Origin: Brevipalpus yothersi
Lineage: Eukaryota > Arthropoda > Arachnida > Trombidiformes > Tenuipalpidae
Length of the DNA: 64,000 nt
Assembly (NCBI GenBank): GCA_003956705.1
Contig: QZCP01000169.1
Span: 1 to 64,000 of the forward strand
Direction: 5' to 3'
Made by a program: the position numbers and the translations under genes. Below, in pieces: positions 1 through 12,941 of the stretch (positions are counted from its first letter, which is position 1; every line of letters begins with the position of its first letter). The notes under the pieces were generated by a model. That model was not told the origin of the DNA. It worked only from the letters and a program-made list of their open reading frames with translations, and did no database searches.

Positions 1-43
<43 letters not shown>
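1..43. repeat. (GA)n microsatellite at window edge
   Basis: The window opens inside a perfect GA dinucleotide tract of at least 43 bases. It lies in what should be an intron of the TRP channel gene, whose next exon is off the left edge. Confidence 0.95.
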
Positions 44-46
<3 letters not shown>

Positions 47-1342
47 AAAGTGAAAGTAAAGGGTTATACAGCTAAATTGAAGAATGGCTCTGCCAGGGCT
101 TATAAGAGCTAGAAAGATGGAATACATTGTTGGATGACATTAAGGCAACAAGGCAACATACATACATACACTCACACATACAGTGACATGTAAGTCAAAG
201 ATTGTTCCACGATGAAACAATGAACCTATGAGGCTGGAAAAATGAAATGGAGTATGATGATCACACTCACATACACAGTACTGTACATGTACTGTATGTC
301 TTCTAGAAAAGGAATCACTTTGTGTAACAATATATATATCGAACAAAATCATGAATCTTCTTTCTCCTCTTCTTGTTCTTCTTCCTCATCTTGTAAATGC
401 CTCATGAAGTATAAGATGAATGATAATGATCCCTATTCCAGGTCAAAATATTTTATCCAGCCAAAAGATCATAGACTGAAGGAATTCGAGGAAAGGGTGT
501 TACTCTCTTTGGAAGGAACACAACGATAAAGACTGAAACATTCGAATGATGATCAGAAGCGAAATCAATTGTATATAATTTTATGGATCCAAGAATGCTA
601 TCATTCTCTCTCTCTCTCCCTGTTCCTTTTTTCGCTGATAATATCATGAAATCAGAAGAATTCATCAGACAAGCTGCATTCTTTCTCCAGTTTATTTCGC
701 TGATCGTGTTCCGATTTCCTATTGTTGATCACACACACATACCATGTTATTAGATACGGTCACTCACTGCATATTACCGATGTAATCAAAGGCGGATGCT
801 GATCAAGTGGCTTCTATCAACTTAGAATCTATGTACCAGATCATTTCTCACTCATGTAAAGTCAATTGGTGATATCAGAAGGAATCTCTTCCTCTTCCTA
901 TTTTTCTCTCTCTCTCTCCCTCTCTCTTATATACAGACACATCATCCACTGATTATGGCCGATTGTGTATATTTGGTTGAGAATTGAGGGTAAAAGGAAA
1001 AAGTCCCATTCAATTATTTGGACAAGATTTACGCCCCGATAGAAGAAGTCTAAGGAAGCGTTATGGGAAGATTGTTCAACCATAGACACACACATATATA
1101 TGTATTGGAGGGGGGAGAGATAGAACATTTCCTGAGATTTGAAGATGAACACAGCAAAATCACGTTTGGAAATATAATAGAATAAGAAAAGAATAGATTC
1201 TTTGCTCAAAAGATAGAATAGAATTGTATCGTTGCATTCAAGATACACACTGAAGAGCATTCATAATCATCATCTACACAAAGAATAGCATTCAAAACTA
1301 TATATAAATTGATGATGGATTTATAGAGAGATGGATACTTAC
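44..1342. other. Intronic DNA of the TRP channel gene, no exon seen
   Basis: This 1.3 kb follows the TRP donor on the minus strand. I looked for the S1-S6 membrane exons of a TRPC channel and saw none on that strand. It holds only short CT and CA runs, so it is taken as intron continuing beyond the left edge. Confidence 0.6.
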
Positions 1343-2654
1343 TCAAAAAAAACATGTAACTAGCTGAATGGGCTATAAATTTGATGAATGGTTTCTTGAT
1401 TATTTGTCCAATTCTTGTACTTGGAAACAGTATGTAGGCAATTGATAAAAATGGAAATAATATGCCAATCAACAGTATTTCCATAGTTTGAACGACAATA
1501 TTACGTCGACGAAATCCTGGCAGTCCTTCATACCAGATTGATGCCAATAATTGTTGAACATTAGCATGAGCACAAAATTTTTTCTGATTACATCGTATAG
1601 CAAATTTGAGTCGAGATAAGTTCATTTTACCATGAGAATCAGATGCGTCACCGGTTGGATCATAATTAAGGAGAACATCAAGCTCATGAGTGGTTCGTGT
1701 ATGGTCTAGCAATGCGGTTGCAAATGCTTGACACTGACGTCGAAGTTCTTGATATTCACTCTTAAATTCTGGCTCCAAAAAAGATAATCGCCGAAGATCC
1801 CAACTGAGTTTGAAGGCTGTCATTATCGGATCTTTACTTGATAATGCAATCAAACTTGGTGAAGCCAGAGCACGATAAGCATTGATTCGTGATCGAGAGT
1901 GTCGAAGACAATCTTGAGCCCGAGCCTCACGACATTCTCGACAACCGCAACGTGCATCATGAGGCGATGGTATTGGTGATATATTTCGATCCAAAAGAAT
2001 TTTGATAATCTCATAATTATTCTTGTGGGCTGCCAGTATCAGTGGTGTAAGATCAGCGGTAAAAGTTTGATGTTCAACAGCTTCCCATGAATGGGGTGTA
2101 TTTTCTTCCCAAATTGCCTCCTCTTGATCAAGTAGAAGTTCAACAGCTTCAACAAATTCTTCATTAATTGCGTGTAACAGAGCATCTCTCATCTCAACAC
2201 CACGATCGAGTAGGACAAAGATCATGTCCAAATTTTCATTATCAATTGCCATCAACAGAGCGGATCGTCCCAATGGATCGGCACAATTTAAATTAAAATC
2301 TTCCGGTGTTTTGGATAACATTCGCTGGACACCACCTAAATCACCACGTTCCACAGCTAGAAGGAAACTTTTTTCGAACAAAGTCAATGGCTTGTATGAA
2401 TGATTGGTAGTTCCGTGGCCATAATTTTCTGAACCACTGGCAGAACTTTTTTTCGAATCACCCAAACGCTTGGATGATGATTTTTTTGAATCATTACTTC
2501 GATTGGACGATTTTTTTCTACTTTTCAATGAATCACAATGATGATGAGAACTGTTTCCAATTATTGGAGCTGAATCACATTTTTCCACCATACGTTGACT
2601 TGCGAAACCCATCTCTTGATCAATGATAGCCCTCTCGTTGGAATCTCTATTCAT
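1343..2654 (-). CDS. TRPC/TRP-gamma-like cation channel, 5' coding exon (partial)
   Basis: This exon encodes the cytosolic N-terminal part of a TRPC-class, TRP-gamma-like cation channel, which acts in phospholipase C-linked calcium entry at the plasma membrane. From the first in-frame ATG (2654) it gives 437 residues. After a Ser/Lys-rich head, ankyrin repeats start near residue 90 (LTLFEKSFLLAVERGDL). A His plus CxCxxC site follows (H232, C236, C238, C241), matching the zinc site known in TRPC channels. The TRP_2 linker comes next (SSKDPIMTAFKLSWDL, near 272-287), then the NVQQLLASIWYEGLPGFRRR segment and a first hydrophobic stretch (LLIGILFPFLSIAYILF, about 394-410). The exon ends in phase 1 at a good donor, GTAAGT (1342-1337 on the minus strand). 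An in-frame TAA lies upstream of the ATG, but an earlier coding exon is not excluded. S1-S6 and the pore are outside the window. Confidence 0.88.
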
Positions 2655-3647
2655 GACTGGAATGATAGGCGTTTCTCTCAATCGGAAATCATGAGTTTCA
2701 ATAAGTTAACAGAGGAATAATAATAATATCGAAGGGAATAAATTCTTCCCCTTCACCTATGATCACTGGATGAATGCTGATAACAATACTTGTTACTTAG
2801 ACAGTCCACACGAAAGTCATGTGGAATACTGTTTAGGTAACTATCAGGATGATGGTTATGAAAAATATTCCCAAAACTTTCGATCACTAACGGTGATGAG
2901 AACAATGATGATAAATAAGGAAGGTAAAGTTGTACAATACCGCACTTAAATATAATTTCATGAGAATTCTTGTGGTAATTATGGTAGAAAAGTGGTCAAA
3001 CGAAGTAGAAATAAACGAAAAAGAAGGAATTTGAAGCTAAAAAGATCTTGCAATGATGCAGACGAATAGACAGAGGCATTTACAGTCCGTTAATGGACGT
3101 CAACAAAAATCGAATTCCATGCATTCGTTTCCATTGAGTGGATCAGGTGGCTCAATAGGCCGGTCCTTCATGTGTATGTGTATGTGTATGTGTGTGGTTG
3201 GTAGAAGTAGGAAAGGAATAAAAGAAATAGATGACACATAGAAACAAAATATTCAGCTCATGTCCAAAGTGTGTTCTTGTTCACAAGTGAGATCGTAGTG
3301 ATGTGGATGTGTAAGTGTATGTTGGTCTTCGAGCATCTCTTGAGGTCTTTTTCTCTCTCTTCCTCTTTCTTTCTCTGTCTTTCTCTCTGTCACTTTCTTT
3401 CGTTCACATCTCGCACACAACAAGACGGAGAGATGTGTGACTGAGTGCGAGTATAAGAAAGATTGGAAAAAAGGAAAGCGAAATGAATCGGGTTAACTGA
3501 ATCAGAGGGAGAGAGAGAATGATGATGTTCAAGACAGAACGAGAGAAAAAAAGAGTACATCGAACATGGAGAGAGAAAAGAATCAGGGAGTTCTGAACTG
3601 TAGATGACTATTTTTCTCTACTCACTCTTGATCGTATGTTTCCATAG

Positions 3648-3650
<3 letters not shown>

Positions 3651-3689
<39 letters not shown>
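3651..3689. repeat. (CT)n microsatellite
   Basis: Near-perfect CT dinucleotide tract in the TRP/MPDU1 intergenic region. Confidence 0.95.
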
Positions 3690-3690
<1 letters not shown>

Positions 3691-3774
3691 ATCACATTCG
3701 TCGGCAACATCCATGGGCAAAAAAAGATAAGATGCTGAGAAAATCGGAAGCAATGCGAAAAAGCGGATCAGAAT

Positions 3775-3779
<5 letters not shown>

Positions 3780-3807
<28 letters not shown>
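3780..3807. repeat. (GA)n microsatellite
   Basis: Perfect GA tract about 90 bp after the preceding CT tract. The two could pair as an inverted repeat. Confidence 0.9.
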
Positions 3808-3810
<3 letters not shown>

Positions 3811-4585
3811 CGAACGCTAAATAGTCCTCCCTTCCGTTGGTTATTCCATAGGAATCTCATGATAGGATTCCATGATGATAAACATGTATTCGTTTTGCGT
3901 TTTTCTCTCTCTCTCTCTCTCCCTCTCTTCAAACTTCCTCTTCACAATCGTTCTTCCTCAGTCATCCATCGAGTATCCATCTCCTACTCATTTTCTCTCA
4001 CTTTCATCTATTTTTTTATTCCATTCCATCCTAGCTTTAATCGACTCTACTCTTACTTTTCAACTCTTTCCAAAGAAAACATATCCATCATGATCAGTAA
4101 ACCGCAAGAATTCTATAAGAAATCCTTGTTCTTCATCTTATTATTTTCCAAAATTATCAGATTCACAGATGCTTTCACTTGTCTACATTCTTATTTCCGT
4201 TTCCTCTCCGGCGATCACAAAGTCAATTCAATGTCCATTTCGATAGGGCATCTCATACCATGTTACATGTCCATGTATTTCTCTCTCTCTTTCTCTTCTC
4301 CCTCCTCCTCTTCACCTACTACCCGAATATTTCTTCTGTATCTATTACCGCTCCGGTGATCAACAAGCCAAACATCACTTTTACATTGCCTAGATTTTTT
4401 TTTATCATTTTTCTACATTCTCTCAACTCCCACATGACTACTGATTTGTTACTAGGTCGATCACTTGATTGTCCGTCGAGTTCAAAGGCCCAAAATGAAA
4501 GCTTGATTATTATTCTGATCTCATTGTCTTTAATTTTCAGACCGTGTATACAGCTCGTGAACACTTCAAACCATAGTTTTTCGCT

Positions 4586-4589
<4 letters not shown>

Positions 4590-4663
<74 letters not shown>
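4590..4663. repeat. (GA)n microsatellite, 74 bp
   Basis: Perfect GA tract. It creates false Arg-Glu and Ser-Leu open frames on the two strands. Confidence 0.95.
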
Positions 4664-4667
<4 letters not shown>

Positions 4668-6856
4668 TGGAACAGTGAATAGCAAGTGAATGAGACAAAT
4701 TCTCTGTGGATGAATAAAAGAAAACTTTCCATTCAGATCAATGATCCTGTCAGAGAGAATGGAGATAAAAAGGTGGCAAACTTTTTTATAAAAATTTGTC
4801 CATAGAAAAGGAAAGATAGATTGTGATGAGCAAGTAACGGTTGAATTTTTGGTTGAACAGAACAGTTGGAAGTTAAAAAGTTAAAAACAGAGAAAATGAG
4901 AGATTGTACACAAAAAATTAAACAACTAGATAGATCTTTGGATGTTATTTTATCACCTCTCCGTGTGTTAATAGAACATATGCGAAAATACAACCAATGT
5001 GTAAGAAGCTACTCAACATGATCATTAAAAAAGGAGAAAAATTATCACAGCTACACTTAATGTTCGAATAGGCAATGATAAATATAAATTCTCCACTATT
5101 CCATGGGCAACTGTATTCATATTAATGTGAGTTGAGGTTTGTTTTTCTAACAGACGGTATTGGTGGTCTTCTCTACATCAAGCGTTTCCGGATGTACATT
5201 AAATAACATGTAGGTTGAGGATAAAACTTCTCGCACTTCAGACAGACTGAACAATAACTCAGGGAAATCATATCTAGGAGCTAAAAATTCTTTACGATAA
5301 TTTTCCTAACCGAATTTTCTGTTAATATGCTGGAAGGAATCCAGAGAAGAGATTGCGATTCTGATGGAGTGAATGATGATTTGCTTTTGAGATGGGCAAA
5401 GATATTTTTCTGGTTAATCATTTTCAGTGATTGTGAGCAATAAAAATAATTTCAACATACATATATGAATTGACCGAGAAATATCAGAAAACAGAGCTCC
5501 ACTGATATGTGATGTAATTACAGTGATTTTTGATTTAAAGCTAATGTTTAACTTTTATTGCCTTAATAATTTGTAACCCTAAGTCTTATGCAAATCCTAA
5601 CAAGGAATTTCAAGGTTTTCAAATCTTTCAAGGATTAACTGGCTTGCTGGTAAGGGCTGGTAAAACTCAATCATCATGATTGGTTTATGTGAATGTTGAA
5701 AAAATATTCCAGAGTATTCTATATTCTAGAGTATGAACTCTTTCATGGTGAAAGAAACAATTTTTCGAGAATTGCTAGCCACTCAATTTCACACAAGTCT
5801 TGTATTCTATTATAAAGTTTCTCTTTCTTTCTTTTTGCCCTCAAAAAAATATTGGATATATAAGCTGTGGTGAAAGACTTGACAAGAGCCTCTTGAATAA
5901 TTCAGAGGCATTCTTTAAGCTTAGAAAGAAAAAAAGGGAGGAAAAGAAAAAATTGCTCATGATAAAAACTCTATTCACAATCTATCCAAGATCGACTCAA
6001 TAAATATATATATAAAATATATAACATCCATCAAGCAAAGATTCTATGATGAAAGTAGAAAAAAAATTTAATTCAAGAATTCCAACAACACCAATTGAAA
6101 CTCTCTTCTCTCTCCCTACAAATACACTCTTAGCTTGCAGGGTGAAAAAATCGAAAATAGAAAGAGATAGAGATAGAGAATATAGGAATACAGAGTTTGT
6201 ATTACAGATTGTCCATATATAAGAACGATATTGCTAACAAGCTCACACAGAGTTTCAATGAATAAAGTTCTTTCCTTCCATCTGTCTTCCCCACTTTCCA
6301 TGTGATTCTGCTTTGCTCATGTTTACATGGTGTACATGGTGGTGAAACAGATTCATCCTGAATCTCATCTGCCGGCAATCATAACGACGATCAGTTGTAT
6401 ATACACCATACCATCTTCCTGTGGATCATTGTTGATTGTTTTTTGGTTATCCATTAGTCCATCAAACACATACTCACCATACATGTACACATTGTGAATC
6501 ATCTTTAAGAGGCTTGATTGTTGAAGTGATTGTCTCCTCCTTATCTTGAGAAGTAGTTTTTTCTGTGTGATACAAATAAATAACATTCAGTAGACTAAGT
6601 TAAGTATCCATCATTCATCATCGCTAAGTGTGATCACATCATCATCATTATCAACATTGGACACATCAAGATTTGAGCATCTCTTTTGTTATTATTTTAA
6701 ATTGAATGCTTCTTGTTCAATTTTATTATCATTACTTGTGTTTGTGTGTCTGTGTTGATGCACAATTATTATTGAAAATTTCAATTTGAAATACACGTTT
6801 TATCGATCAATTCAGTTGATATTGGCTGTCTGGTGTGTTTATAAAAATTGTGAAAA

Positions 6857-7770
6857 ATGTCTAACATATTGGAAGAGTTACTCAAATTATCACCGATTCC
6901 AATTGAAATGGAAGAGGCTAAAGTTTTACTTGCCAAAACAATTGGCTACTCAATTGTGGTTGGATCATCGTTAATAAAGCTTCCCCAATTGTTAAAGATT
7001 GTCCAAGCAAAAAGTGCTGTTGGTATCAATTTTTGGGCACAAGTTATGGAATTATGTGCATATACATTCACATGTTCATATGGTTATGCAAGAATGTATC
7101 CATTCAGTTCATGGGGAGAATCTGGATTCCTTCTGTTCGAGACACTTTTAATATGTATGGCAGTCCTTATTTTTAGCAATAAACGCATAACTTCTATGGT
7201 CTTTGCCACATTTTATCTGTCCGCGTAAGTACATACTTCAGACATTTTCATCATGATCATCATCAACAGCATTGGTATATGAATCGATTAAATCGATGTA
7301 GCTTGATGCAGTTCGACATTATTTCTCTATCACACTGACTTTCGAGATGATACAATACAGGGAGAAAGAGAAAAAATGTGTGTGTGTCTATATAATAATA
7401 ATTTGATTTGTTATTTTCATTTCATTTGTACAGTTTGGTAACCATGATGAGTGGTAAAATTTCGGTTGATATACTATGGTACTTCCAGTCTCTTACTCTG
7501 CCAATGGCTATTGGTGGTAAATTGGTACAAGCAACGAGTAACTTTAGAAATGGACACACAGGTCAATGTTCAGCCATCACATACACATGCCTATTTCTCG
7601 GCTGTATTGCCAGAATATTCACTTCAATACAGGAAACTAAAGATACCCTGATGATAGCTAGTTTTGCCGCTGGCTCATTGGCCAATCTGCTTCTGGTCTC
7701 ACAGATATTCTATTATTGGGAGAATACCAACAGATTCATGGCGAAAGAAGCGAAGAAGAAGAAAAAGTAA
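6857..7770 (+). CDS. MPDU1: Mannose-P-dolichol utilization defect 1 protein (MPDU1/Lec35)
   Basis: MPDU1 is an ER multi-pass PQ-loop membrane protein needed for use of dolichol-phosphate mannose and glucose in N-glycan, O-mannose, C-mannose and GPI-anchor assembly. Two exons, 6857-7224 and 7434-7770, are joined across a 209-bp intron (donor GTAAGT, acceptor TTGTACAG) and give 234 residues, close to the 247 of human. The first PQ loop is visible as KLPQLLKIVQAKSAVGINFW (PQ at 43-44). The second region reads LPMAIGGKLVQATSNFRNGHTGQ and is followed by the very conserved ARIFTSIQET. The C-terminus is a lysine run (KKKKK), which fits a dilysine-type ER retrieval signal. The start is the first ATG in frame and gives a normal N-terminus. 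The 3' end converges with symplekin 638 bp away. Confidence 0.95.
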
Positions 7771-8408
7771 ATGTCCACTTGGATGGTCCATTTTACGTTT
7801 CACGAATTATTCTCTCATCAACTCATCTTCTGAGTGTAGAATGATCTATATGTGTACAGGAAGGGTTAGGAAAGCTGATAGACATTGCTTAATATTATCA
7901 TGATAGCAATCATTTTCTGTTTTGATATATTTTCCGATGCAATCAACAAAATCAATATCAATTATTCGCTGGCAAAATGTTGCTTTGAGAAGTAATCATT
8001 TTCTTTTAAACAAATTGGGATTTGCAATATAAATTCATATTTTTTCTTGAAGAATTTCATGTTCCAGCTGGAGTAATTTCTCCGAGATTTCGTGGACATC
8101 AAGTCACTTCAAAAGAAATTTTTCTCACAAGAGTCCCCTGAATGATCACAAATATAGTTTTCACTAACAAGAAGTAGATGATTCACTATCATACATCGCC
8201 TTTGTGTGTCTTATAATCACATATTCGATTAGAATTAAGATTCTGGTCAATGAACCAAATTTGAGCAGTTCCCCATTAACAATAACGGATAAGATTTATC
8301 TACCGTTGGTCTAATAGAAAGGAAGAATGAACGATTCAAAAGAAGTGAGCAATAGAATGCAATGAGATGTGCACTTCATTTTTTGATGACATTCCGATTA
8401 GATTTTGG
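7771..8408. other. Convergent intergenic spacer with 3' UTRs
   Basis: This stretch lies between the MPDU1 and symplekin stop codons, which face each other. It should hold both 3' UTRs. I see no canonical AATAAA near either stop and no coding sequence. Confidence 0.5.
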
Positions 8409-11400
8409 TCAAGATTCTACCATAGCAGAACCATTTTCTTGTATTGTTGTTGCTGGTCCTTGAACTTGTACCGCTGGACTATTCTGACTTTCATAATCAA
8501 CATCACCAGTGTCCATGGGTGCGTCCGATTGTGATTTAGGTATTTCATTGGAAAATATGGCTTCCAGTGTTGATGGAGGTATATAAGTTCTCTGGTCATC
8601 TGTTAACGAAGATACGTACTGTTGCAGTACAACTTTAAAGTCAGGACTGGTTCGAAAAACTGAATGCAACTGGGTGGCGGGTAATTGTAGGAGTACTTGG
8701 AAACTCTGAGGTTTGGTTCTTTGACAACATTTGATGAAACCTTCCCAAACTTTCTTCTGTTTCCATACTTGCTTAAGAATCATTTGTTGCAAAATATTCA
8801 TAACAAAACCAATAAGTCTCGGATATAATGACAAAGACTGAATAACAGTTCTCATGAGAAGAGTGGGCAATGGATCATAAGTCATTAACTTTTGCATCAC
8901 AGACGCCAACTCTTCGGCAGTGTAGACATTCTTTTCGGCAAAACATAAGCTTATCGCTGGGGAAGATAAGGGAAAAATTAGCCATATCAAGAAGTGATCA
9001 TCACAAATAATTATCAAGAAAGAAAAACGATATCTTACCCTTCATTACAGTTTTCATATCACATTTAGAGGGTTCTATCAGATGCAAAGCTACCATTAAA
9101 TCTGAAGCAGTGAGTGGACTTTGATATCTTTGACCAGAGTCAGCAGCTATATGGTGAGAGAGAGAGAGAGAAAAAATTGACCAATCAAGCTCATATTCTG
9201 AATAATATTGGAAGCAAAAATCTAAATCTAAATTTTTCTTTACAAACCTTGAGCTCCAAGAAGACGATTAAAGACTTCCTTCACCACTGTTGGATTGAGC
9301 TTAATAAGCTTTGGTAAGGCATCAACAACTTCTCTCTTAGGAAGTCCAGTTAGAACAGGAATCAAGAAACGAACATCGGGAACTCGCTTCTGATACAACT
9401 CTCGAACTCGAGATACTAGCTCAGCACTCGGTGGCTGCTTATCGGTCAACACATGGATCATACGAGTGACCAAAGTTTCGGCTCCTTTAGGACATGTTTC
9501 GACTAATAGTAGAAGCTCAGGTGAATTCATGCCCATACCTTTCACCGGAGCATCCAGTACTCTTAGAATGACACGTTTTATATCGGGAATCGTGCCCACA
9601 TACACCACAGCCAATTTATGGATAAGCTTATGATTATGGGGTAGCAAGCACAAATAGGGTAACAAGAATGTCTTAATATTCTCCTCTGTCCATGTGTATA
9701 TCTCTTGATCAGGATAAGGTGAAGCATTCATCAAACGGTGTAAACTATCGGTGGCAAACTTTTCGATTTGATTTCGAATATTTTCACTGGGATAGCGTTC
9801 ATAGATGTGTCGCAGCGTTCTAATCGAATGTGTACGCACTTCTGATCTCTCTGGAGTGTGAGTCAGATAGAGAGTTATGTCCAATAATTGAGATCGACAT
9901 GATTTTCTCTTCTCTAATAAAGACTGGAGAATTGTGAAACCTAAATCACAGCATCGACTATCACGTAGAATAAATTTCTTTAAAATTTCTATCACTTTCA
10001 AAGTAATCAGGGGTGCTTCTGAGAACAGGTCAGGTAAATACTTATCACGGTCTTCTACGCCCGCTTTGTCAATGATATGATTCAAAACAGACGATATAGC
10101 CTTGTCATAATGAACTAAATCATGACCTCTTAGAGATGCTTCCATATATTCATTATAGATATAGTTGTGCAAGATTCTTATTCTGCTTGATAAATCTTCA
10201 AATGCGTATCCTAGAACCAGTATAGCTGTGTTGAAGGAATGATCATGAAATTGTGTCGCTAAATGGGTAAGAATCTTGTCTCGTGCCTCCAAGTGACTCA
10301 AACAGTTGATGGAAAATTTTTCTTGCAATATTTTGCTTATCACAGTTGCTATTGTTCGCACTTTCTCTTCATCATTCAATGGTTTTGCTAATTCTGCGAA
10401 ATTAATTTGCTTCACTTTCAGTGAGCCACTCAATGTTTTACCAGTGGGCATGAGTTTTGCCTTGTTCGATTGTGAATGCTGTGGCTGTGTTTGAGGTACA
10501 CTATTGGCGTTGGTATTAAGGTTCTGCTGTTGTTCTTGCTTACGAACTTCTTGAGCAATTGAACGGCTAACAATGGTGTGGATTTTCTGGTATTGCTGTT
10601 GCTGATGTTCAGCACTATGTGTTTGTCGAGATTTGCTCTCGGTTGCAGCTCGAATAACCATTTCTTCAACTCCTTTGCCTGTAAAATACATAAAGCAATC
10701 GATTAGCATAAGTTTTATCGGATGAGCATCATCCACCATAATCCTCACTCATTCATTGAAGATTATCATAAAAAGATAACAAGTGTACAGAATCATACAG
10801 CTCGGTACATCTCGAGATCACATTTGAGTGCAGTATGAGCTGAGCTGTAAAGTACTGTTATACAGTATGAGACGATATAAGACTCAGGAAAAGGATAACA
10901 TCAATGAATGAGAAAAAGATGGAGATGGATGATAAGTGTAGAGAATAGTAATTCGAATGAGCTTAAAAACTTAACCGATTCCTGCCGCAGTTAATTGGGT
11001 TGATATCAATCTAGCGAGATGTTTGATTTGAGATGGAGTTCCAGCAGCTGCGACTGGAGTGAAAGTCGCCTGAAAGTAGGGTGGCATGTTTTCAGGTAGT
11101 GAAAGAAGAGAAAACAAAACTAGATCAGAGACATTAGTGATATTATTGAGACATGGAACCAGATCCTCTGCTGTGATATCGATTGCGGTGTTTGCATCAT
11201 TTTTGGTGACTTTCGGGGGTGATAAGAGATCAAGTGGTTTAGATGATTCTTCGGGCTCCAATTTGATTCTCTTAGGCTTTGGTTCAATGTTAACTTGTTC
11301 TACCTTAACACCTCGTTTTCGCACTTCTTGTAAACACTTATAAATCTCAGATTGACCTGAACCTAAATCATTGAGCAGTTGAATGATTTGAGATTGATGC

Positions 11401-12941
11401 TGAGTATTTGTGGCTGCTGCGGGATGTTTTAGGAGTAATGTCAATTGCACTTTCAATTGTTTGCGAACAGAGGTGACCTGTGATTTAGCTAAAGTAGGCG
11501 GAAGATTAGCGTGAAGTGATTCGAGAGCTTGAATCACTTTGGATAAAAAGAGATCAGATCGCTGTCTAGCTATGATCACTAGTGTTTGCATTGTGGCCAT
11601 CAAATTGATACTGGATATGTGAGGAGTTCCATGAGAAATTATCAACTGCTCGAATACTTGGTGAGCTTCTTCTTCCAATTGTTCTAATTTGACCAGTTTA
11701 CAATTTTTCAAAGCATCCAGGCTAAAATCATCCGGATTAGACCACTGATCCCGGCGAGTTTGTGCGAGAACTATCATCTCCATAAATTTAACACAATGTG
11801 TTCGAATGCCATCATTTTCGGAAGTCTCAAGAAGATTGAAGATGTATCGTTTTATGTTACACCATACTTCATATGTGGACTCAAGTATTTCGTTGATAGT
11901 CGCCTTGACAATCCATCGTAAAAACTTTCTATACAGAAGGGTAGCCACCTGAATACCCTTTTTGACGACATGTGGATTAGAATCATTCAGTGAATGATTG
12001 AGATTTACGATAAGTTTGGGAAAAAATTCCGGATCTTTACTGCAACTAGCTTCGATGAAGCCAACCACAAATTTGCGAACTTCGACCAGGGAATCAGTTT
12101 GAAAACCTAATATCTCATCTAAGATGAGAAAGAGAGAGAAAGGAAGATAAGAATATGAAGAGATATGAAGAGAGAGGTTAAACAATTAATACAAAATACA
12201 AATTTAAAATGAAAATCTTTTCTCGAAAGCAGACAGACAGAAGACCAAACACAAGCACAATCGAATTGACATCATCAATCGAACCAAAAAAATCTGCTCT
12301 CAAATCTGTCCTCTATCTGTTGAACTGAATGGTGGCGATATTGTTGCTGGATGATGTTGTTGAGTTCATACCTAAAAAATTGTCCAGAAGATCGTTGTTT
12401 ATTACCAACTCTTGAACTTTATGTAAATTTGTTACCCTTGTCTTATCATTTGTAGCTAGAATGGCTTCATTGAGAAGCTCAACAACCTATGGAAGGAGGA
12501 AGGAAGGAAATAAGCAAATAAGCCGAAAAGAGAAAGAGAGAGAGACAGGATAGATCAGAGAAACACAAAAGAGAGAGAAAAAATGTAGAGCGACGATATT
12601 AATCATTATGGTCATGAATAGGTGTCATTGAGAGTGTGAACATAGAAAGATAGCGAGAGAAGATGGAAGTGTGGTAAAAGGAGTATAGATTGATTAAGAC
12701 AGATATATGTATAGAGAACACAAACAAGGTGAGGTGGCTTGTTTGCGTTTTTGATGATGAAAAATTCATCATCATCATCTACAACAGCAGCCTTTACTCA
12801 ACAAGGCAGCAAGAGAGAGAAAAAGAAAGAGAAAGAAAGAGAAAAAGAAAGAGATAGTGGAAAAGAGATGAAGAAAAATGAGGTGTTGTTGATTTCAAAC
12901 TATTGAACATTTCATACCAAATCAATGATTCCTTCAGACAT
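8409..12941 (-). CDS. SYMPK: Symplekin, pre-mRNA 3'-end processing scaffold
   Basis: Symplekin is the nuclear HEAT-repeat scaffold that links CPSF, CstF and the histone cleavage complex in mRNA 3'-end formation. Six exons, in transcript order: 12941-12918, 12486-12372, 12118-10976, 10678-9248, 9146-9039 and 8956-8409. They sum to 3369 nt and encode 1122 residues. The first coding exon is only 24 nt (MSEGIIDL) and joins VVELLNEAILATNDKTRV, the conserved start of the N-terminal HEAT domain. A basic segment, KPKRIKLEPEE, could be a nuclear signal. The C-terminal domain is clear: LPTLLMRTVIQSLSLYPRL, then VWEGFIKCCQRTKPQSFQVL. The protein ends shortly after that domain and lacks the long low-complexity tail of the human protein. 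Introns are 82 to 431 bp with GT-AG ends. It is divergent from the CGRRF1-like gene. Confidence 0.95.

Larger units (their letters stand above)
2655..6856. other. Divergent intergenic region between TRP and MPDU1
   Basis: These 4.2 kb separate two head-to-head genes and must contain their promoters and 5' UTRs. I see no convincing exon. Long apparent open frames at 3.9-4.7 kb come from pyrimidine-rich low-complexity DNA and GA tracts that lack stop codons. CT/GA tracts lie at 3651-3689, 3780-3807 and 4590-4663. Confidence 0.6.

Noticed and set aside
3859..4732. Several overlapping open frames of 130-170 codons on both strands.
   Set aside because: They consist of pyrimidine-rich low-complexity sequence or run through the GA tract at 4590-4663, which cannot encode a stop. 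No family resemblance and no splice support.
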